DNA of 64,000 bases from Hydractinia symbiolongicarpus (lineage: Eukaryota > Cnidaria > Hydrozoa > Anthoathecata > Hydractiniidae). The stretch spans positions 22,011,001 to 22,075,000 of the forward strand of contig NC_079885.1 of assembly GCF_029227915.1 (NCBI RefSeq), in the 5' to 3' direction. Position numbers and translations under genes: made by a program. The stretch's first letter is position 1. The number at the start of each line of letters is the position of its first letter. Below the pieces are notes generated by a model, which saw nothing but the letters and a program-made list of their open reading frames with translations, made no database searches and was not told the origin of the DNA. Of the stretch, positions 57,568-64,000 are shown piece by piece.

Positions 57568-59700
57568 CCCGATTATATTTACAGGTTTTTCGGATTAAGA
57601 CAGGATATTTTTACTTTTTGCAATTGCTGCGATGTTTGTACTTTTCTTTTCTTTAATTTGCTTTTAATTGTGTTTATCTTTATAAAAAATAGCAGAAACG
57701 AAAACTGATAGGCACGAGAAAATAGCCACGATTTTTTTTGTAAATATATATTCACCGTATATCAATCTTCTTGGTGGCATTAGCGTAAAATTAAAGTTAG
57801 GGAAGTTTAAAAATTAGTTATAAACTTTGTATATAAATTTTGTAAATTTTGTAAAAGCAGACGAATATCCGAATAAAAAAAACAGCAAAAAAGCTATTGT
57901 AAATAAAATACAGTTTGTTCGTATCGTCTACAGAGAAAAATAAGAATTTTTAACTGAAACCTTTTCTTGATCACTCCCCTCCTTGCTCCAAAGCAACAAT
58001 AACATAATATTTTGGCTGCTTTAAAAACTTGTTTTAAACCTTCTCTGATCTTTTTAACTTTTCCTTCCTTACTTATTTAAAACAAGAAACCGAAACGGTT
58101 TTAACCCTGACACTAAGGCAACAGTTAAATAAACTTTTTGAAAAAGATATTGATCGATACGGCGCAATAATTAAATTTGTTGTTACCTCCGCAGAACTTT
58201 CATTCCATTTTAAACACTCTCACCCGTGGTTGTGGTGAAAAAAAACTTAATAGAAGGCAAGGTCTGATTTTTTTTACAAAAGTGAGTTTGTTTGCTCATC
58301 ACATATGTGAGGAAAACATGCCTATAACCCCAGAGATTCGGAAAGAGGACGAAATTTCAAGGGGTGCATCCAAAAGCAATTAATAATTGACAATTGCAAA
58401 TTGTTCAACGAGAACTTTGTTCATGTCCCAGATCACGTTTCCAACTAAACAAATTAACCATGTAGCTATAGCATTCTTTCAAACGTGATTTTGTCCATGT
58501 TGATAACATTACGTGCGTATTGACAACTGCAAGTATATTTTGATCGAATCTTTAACTCTTTTTCTCGGACAAGGTTACAACAAAGCAATGGAAAATATAG
58601 GTGAAGAATCTAAAGCGCATTACCGACACTCTATGGACGAGCATGGTCATGTAGCCGCTAATGAAATTAAAACAAACAAACAAACAAACCCTGGCTGGTT
58701 TTTTTTATTTTTGTTTATTTCGAACATCTTTTATTTTTGTTGTTACGTTTAAGGATTTTTTTATATCTCTAACAATTTTCCGGTCCGTTGCAAGTTCTAT
58801 CTATATAACAGGAATTCACCGTAACGTTTAGAATTAGTAGTAAGTAAAAACTCTCAACATCAATTGTTCTATTAAATTGACCCAAAAATTTTTCATTTGC
58901 CTTCAAAATATCCAAAGACAATTTACCCATAATAAAATTACTGCGTATATTTAAAATTCTATTGCCAATATGTTATGACTCATGTGCTGTTCGTACTACT
59001 CAATGTATCAACTCATGTATACACGAAGTAATTTTATTGCAATTTAAAATCTCATTTTGGGTAAATATCATGTCAGGTGTATGCTACGCTCAATAGAAAA
59101 CAAAGAAACTTTAACTTAATGAAAAGTTTGCCTTTTCTATCTAAAACCGGATTAAAAATTACAAGCTGTTAGTCAGTGGAAAAAAATCACAGCAAGCCAA
59201 CCACGGAAAATTCTACGGGAATTCCGATTATCAGTTTTCGAACGTGGTATCAAAAGCGCTAGGAATTCTGCTGCAACTTTAATATTAATAAGTCATTTAG
59301 TACAAGGTAGCCTGATAAAAACATCGAAATTAAAGTAGATAAAGCCGAAGTAAGTTTAAGTCTTGCCATGGTGGTAGAAATAAAGAAGAAGATTGATCTC
59401 TTTTGTTTCTATTCTGGTAAAAATCACTAAGATTTAAATTTTTTTTATAAATACATGCAACACAACATTTCATATTCAAAATTTATCGTAGATTTTAAAT
59501 ATGTAAGTCTTTTAATCTAAAAAATTATATTTTCAGAAATATAGACCTTTTTATAGTACATGCCATTTCCATTTTTAACCACAATTTGAGAATCAGTGAG
59601 TCTTTTTCCTCAAAGCTCCTCTCTCTCTCTCTTTCCTTCCCCTCGGCGTTTCTGACGCAGGGTCGCCGTTGTCAAGGAATCGTAAAATTATAATTAAAAA
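57568..59700. other. 3' flank and spacer
   Basis: Likely 3'UTR of the ureohydrolase-like gene to about 57.9 kb. Open frames at 58177-58383 and 58513-58752 show no known domain. CAAA microsatellite at 58672-58689; CT-rich run at 59616-59642. A diverged repeat copy lies at 59012. Confidence 0.4.
59012..59150 (+). repeat. Diverged repeat, copy 2
   Basis: Direct-orientation relative of 54877-55010; together the copies flank the ureohydrolase-like gene. Confidence 0.5.
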
Positions 59701-59736
59701 TTATATTGCTGTCTATATTAAAACTAGTTTGCAGAA

Positions 59737-61169
59737 ATGGGAAGTTCTGATAGAAGGTATAAAGCCAGGTATACTAAGAAAAGAAGAGAAAGAAACTGGA
59801 AAGCCATGCCATACAACAAAACGTAGAGGAGGAGGTTCAGCAACTAGCAGTTATTGAAAATGATTCGCAGCAACAACAACAAGCGGTCACCCAAGATGCT
59901 GCTCCAGGAACATCAACCACATCTGTTCCTGTGGCTGATGAAAAAGGTACTGGAATGGATATGAATTTCATATTGAACATATATCAATATTGCATACTAT
60001 TTTCCAGTTGATCAGCTAATGTCCTAACTGCAAAAGAAACACCGCTGAACTGTCGATTAACCCTGCAATGAAAAAACCTTCGTACGTAGCTTTTCGTGAA
60101 TTTGGTCAAGGTTTGCAGTCAATTGAAATCTTGTACCGTCTGATGAATATTCCACCGCCAATGACAAATCTTGAATATAGTGCAATAATTAATAAAATGC
60201 ACTCAAAGCTGCAATTCGTATAAATGATGATACCACAAATATAGCGGCATCACTTGACGGTTCAATGGAAACAACAGGGATTGTATCTATATTTAAACGG
60301 TCAGTCGAGAAACGTAACTTGCGATACACAACATTTATCGGTGATGGAGACTCTTCTGCTTATTTAACTGTGGTTGAAGAAGATCCCTATTCTGGTGTTG
60401 CTGTGGCCAAAGGTGAATGCATCGGCCATGTACAGAAACGAGTTGGTAGTAACTTATGCAAAATTAGAAAGGAGTTACCCAAGACCGCCGTAAACTAAGG
60501 TTTGGAAAGGGAAAATTAACCGATGCATCTATAAATTATATACAAAACTGTTATGGAATAGCTATCAGGCAAAACACAAACAATATTTACCAGATAAAAA
60601 AGAATGTTGGAGCTATACTGTTTCATTGTTCAGATATAACGCCTGCTGAACAACGACATAAATGGTGTCCGCAAACTGAAGATTCTTGGTGCTCGTACTG
60701 GAATGTCACCAAGAAATCTGAATTCAAATTGAATTTACCAACGAACATAAAGGATGAGCCAAAAATCAAGCAGTTGTTTGATCAGTTACGAGATGAATCG
60801 CTTTTATCAAAGTGTTTGCACGGAAAAACCCATAATGTGAATGAGTCGCTCAATGGAATGATTTGGACGAAATGTCCAAAACCTGATACGTTGGGGAAAA
60901 AATTTTGGAAATCGGTGTTTCCAGTGCTGTGCAAGAGTACAATCATGGCAAGGATGGCATTTACGATGCAATGAAGTTGATTGGACTAAGTAATTGGTGA
61001 AGTGCAACAGAAATCAACTGAGAACATAATGGAGCGTTTCAAACGTGTCAAGTTACACAGGGCAACGCCAGCCTTAAAACAAAGGCGCAAAGACCTCCGG
61101 TCAATAAAAAAAAGTGGACAGACAAAAATAAGGAACAGAAAAAGAAAATCCTATGAAACTGGTTTTTAA
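59737..61169 (+). mobile_element. Decayed Mutator-like (MULE) transposase gene
   Basis: Resembles the Mutator-like transposase domain proteins common in cnidarian genomes. In order: a basic start MGSSDRRYKARYTKKRRERN; a Gln/Ala/Thr linker; INPAMKKPSYVAFREFGQGL; SLDGSMETTGIVS with the likely first catalytic Asp; FIGDGDSSAYLTV with the second; GECIGHVQKRVGSNL; ITPAEQRHKWCPQ; HNVNESLNGMIW with a likely catalytic Glu; a basic tail. Several frame changes and in-frame stops (for example just after MPYNKT, and near 60218, 60497 and 60970) make it non-functional. Terminal inverted repeats were not found within 1 kb on either side. Confidence 0.75.
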
Positions 61170-62208
61170 TTTCCTTTTTTGGCAGTATGTAGTGTTTTTA
61201 GACTCCTGGATGTTAAACTTCATCGTTTATTTCTTTAAAAAAGGTTTGCTGCGTTTACACATTCTTTGAGCTTCTGCAGAAAATAAAATCTGAACGATTT
61301 GATGAATTTGTTTGAAATTTTCAGGGTTTGTTCCTATTATTAGAAAGCATGTCCCGGAACTATTTTTTTGCATGTAACATAAGTTTTTGTGTTTTATGGA
61401 TCATTTAATTTTTTCACATTCCCAAAAATTTCATATATATGATTTTAAATATGCATAACCCATTTTTTGTTATTTTGCTTAAATATTGTTAGGGAACATG
61501 TATTAGGCCTTCTGGATGATGTGTAAAAAGGTTCTGCTACACTTTTTTAACAATAGAGATTGTTATTTACTGCAGAACAGAAGTAGTCATTTTTCTAGTT
61601 AATTATACGCATAATTAATTAGTTAAGTTAAATTTTTTTCTGCTAGAATCATAATATTTCAACATGATGAAAAAGAGCATATCAAAATAAATGGATAAAA
61701 CCTTTCATTTCAGTTTTTAAGTTTTTTACTAGTGATCCACCAACATCCGTGATGCGATCAGTTGCAAATCTATTCATGTTGTCTTTTTAAATTCTAGCGC
61801 GTGTCTGTTTCAGTAAATTTCATTGGCCGAGAAAACAATCGAATGTTAATAAGCGATAATATTACGTAATTGATTAGCAGGTCAAACAATCCCCCCTTTT
61901 TTATAAGAAACATGTTTATAAGAAACCTACTTGTAAAATCTTCAAAAATTAAGAAACTTTTACTACCACATTCTATGTCTATTTCTGAAATAAGAAACTT
62001 GTTTCAATCATCGCTAGGGAGAGAGACTGAAATGAAAAATGCTTTATTTTTTTATTTTAAAACCAAGGTCCGACATAAGGTAAATATCAAGCCGTATCGT
62101 TTAGTTCTAATCAAATCTTAATAATACATCTTCCTCCTAAAAAATGTTCTTGAACATTTTGATCAGCAGAGTTGAGTTTCTTTAGCATCTTTCTCGTTGC
62201 TGTACCTA
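61170..62208. other. Spacer
   Basis: AT-rich, no gene or repeat recognised. The open frame at 61870-62121 has no known domain. Confidence 0.4.
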
Positions 62209-62920
62209 AAGCTACGGGGACACGGCAACAATTTTCATGCGATTGCAACAAAAAAAAATTTGTTGCAATCGCATGAAAAGTTGTTTCCGTGTCGCATGAG
62301 TTCCAGCACATGAAACAAAATTTATAAAAATGAAACCAAAACATGTGTGACAGTGATTAATGATGGCCGTCGCAGTTGATCGAAGTATAATAATCGCTTC
62401 TATTGCACTTCTTCTTGATGAAGAAGAAACAAAGAAAAAACAATCCATACGATCTATTTGGACAAGGCCATGATTACAACGATATGTTTTCGGTATAAAA
62501 TTTATTAAGTTCATTTTTTCTTCTTCCGAAAGTTTTTGCTTCGCTTGATCTTCCGCCATGTGGAAGTCTTGTCTAGTCTTGTCTAATTTGTCGTGATTGA
62601 AAAACTTTTGTTTTGATTTGTTTTTAAACGAATTTGATTGGTTAAAATAAAAAATGTTGCAAAAATTCTCCTCAAAGTGCGGGGACACGAGGAATTTTTC
62701 CTGATCCTTATTTGCAACATGAAAATTTTGTTGCAGCAACAAAAAAAATTCAAATTGATTTGAATTTTTTTTTTGTTGCAGCAACAAAAATGTTGAGCGA
62801 AAAATGTTGCAGAGTGAGGATATTTGATGTGGGGACACAGTGAAACATTTTCATGCGATTGCAACAAAACAATTTTTTCGCTGCAATCGCATGAAAATTG
62901 TTGCCGTGTCCCCGTAGCTT
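62209..62920. mobile_element. Fold-back element, 712 bp
   Basis: Begins AAGCTACGGGGACACGGCAA and ends with its reverse complement; the arms continue through CAATTTTCATGCGATTGCA, about 40 bp. Each end also carries the arm a second time, inverted, so each end folds on itself (62219-62293 and 62832-62914). A central palindrome, TTGTTGCAGCAACAAAAAAA and complement, is at 62730-62788. The minus-strand open frame of 208 codons is composed of these repeats and is not a gene. No clear target duplication. Confidence 0.8.
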
Positions 62921-63247
62921 AAAAAGTATAATACATTTTTGAATACTGAAAGTGTTTGCTGCATTTTCTATACAGAAATGCGAAATCAGCGATCAAAGAA
63001 CAAACCCATTGTTTATTATATTAGTCACGGTTGATCCGCTATTTCCGCTTTTTCGAGAATTTTAACCAATCAGGATATTTTAAAATCATAACAAGCCTTT
63101 TTAATCGACATATGAAATTTTTATTCTCAGTCCAATATTTTGATTAGCTAATATTATAAACAAAACATTATAGCCATAGTAACAAATAAGGAGAAACACA
63201 CAGCTTAGTTATTATAGAAACAAAAAAGAATAACAAAAACAACTAAC

Positions 63248-63734
63248 CTTAAAGTAAAGTTACTGTGATCCGTGTTTGTTTTTACATGGGTAGGAAGATT
63301 GTACACTGCAGGAAATGGTAACATAAAATTACATTTGAGTTTCTCCTTTACATAAATCAGATGACAAATTTTTACCTCCGACAGTAGTAGTTGTTGAGGT
63401 TGAAATTCCATTTGTAGAATTGGTGGTTAATAAAGGTACTAGAATAACCAAAAATTAAGGAAAGTGAAACCACAGAACGCATGAACTATCGAGAATATTA
63501 TATCAGCAAAACTAACTTGTGCTTTACATTTTCACACAAACACACACACATTATCAAGTTGCTTTGAAGCCCAGTTGTAGTTTGCGTAGTAAAAGGTGTT
63601 ATAGTATAAGTTACACAAATAAAATTTAGAACATGAAATATTTCCTAACTCAACCAAAGGACATAAATACTTACCTCCTACAGTAGAACTGGTTGAGACA
63701 CTTGAATATTTCTGGTTGTTTCTGTTCAAAGAAT
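63248..63734 (-). CDS. Three exons of a Ser/Thr-rich protein (partial, unidentified)
   Basis: Exons in transcription order: 63734-63675, 63438-63376, 63305-63248. The first two are phase 1-1, 60 and 63 nt, and both end in a Ser/Thr run followed by TVGG across the junction: YSSVSTSSTVG and GISTSTTTTVG. The third gives VYNLPTHVKTNTDHSNFTLR. All have good AG and GT borders and compatible phases. Repeated Ser/Thr exons are typical of mucin-like stalks of secreted or membrane proteins, but no domain identifies it. The gene should continue beyond the right edge and possibly left of 63248. Confidence 0.4.
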
Positions 63735-64000
63735 CTGAAAATATCAAATACAAATTTATTGACAATGTTATCACATTATTACTGTTTCAGTGACCTATAA
63801 ATTGATTTTCAAATAAAGTATAAATTGTATAAATATGTATACTGTATTCTCTCTAAAACCCCAGTAACACATCAATTAATTGAACCCCAAAATTTCAGAT
63901 CATTAGAGGTGGCACTATTTTTTATATTGGTCGAAAGAGAAAACATTGGATGAAACAATGTTGTGGCAGCTCCCCAAGAACAAACCAAGCCACCAGTACA

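Noticed and set aside
58513-58752. 79-codon plus frame with GQGYNKAMENIGEESKAH
   Set aside because: The interior looks protein-like, but it ends in a CAAA microsatellite and poly-T hydrophobic tail, with no splice-linked neighbours; not enough to call a gene.
62212-62838. 208-codon open frame on the minus strand
   Set aside because: It lies wholly within the fold-back element and is composed of its repeated arms; no domain, low-complexity Phe/Asn/Gln-rich product.

Overview
This is a eukaryotic, almost certainly metazoan, nuclear window. It is AT-rich, has many short exons in long introns bounded by GT..AG, and is loaded with small transposable elements. The gene set (CNOT1, ARPC4, TIMM21, an SLC22 transporter, fibrinogen-related lectin-like genes, a cytosolic tRNA-Leu) and the repeat style (short fold-back MITEs, tRNA-type SINEs, hairpin plus GACA-core elements) fit a non-bilaterian animal, most likely a hydrozoan cnidarian. 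The species call is inference.

Layout. 1-6482 (minus): the 5' twelve coding exons of CNOT1, the CCR4-NOT scaffold, running off the left edge. 7035-7541 (plus): single-exon ARPC4, divergent from CNOT1 across about 550 bp. 9315-14289 (plus): six-exon TIMM21, with a possible alternative terminal exon at 10650. 14.3-17.5 kb: repeats. 17510-18000 (minus): a 5'-truncated, frameshifted fibrinogen-domain copy. 18-26.4 kb: repeats, including a decayed non-LTR retrotransposon (23.2-24.8 kb) and an 18-bp-type minisatellite (25.35-25.69 kb). 26469-40326 (minus): eight-exon SLC22-type organic-ion transporter. A second fibrinogen-related gene (33256-34226, plus) is nested inside its 7.6-kb intron. 43205-43286: tRNA-Leu(AAG). 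43.3-56.5 kb: gene-poor and repeat-rich, with a 1.28-kb TA-flanked terminal-inverted-repeat element. 56560-57567 (plus): intronless ureohydrolase-fold protein whose first metal-ligand His is Arg. 59.7-61.2 kb: decayed Mutator-like transposase. 62209-62920: fold-back element. 63.2-63.7 kb (minus): three short in-phase exons of an unidentified Ser/Thr-rich protein.

The conserved genes are independent housekeeping functions (mRNA deadenylation, actin nucleation, mitochondrial import, ion transport); I see no operon-like or pathway cluster. Exon boundaries were set by reading splice signals, keeping codon phase, and comparing with remembered family sequence. They have no transcript support. The best candidates for something new are the ureohydrolase homologue with a substituted metal ligand, the nested and duplicated fibrinogen genes, the possible alternative TIMM21 exon, and several repeat families whose ends can be defined here.
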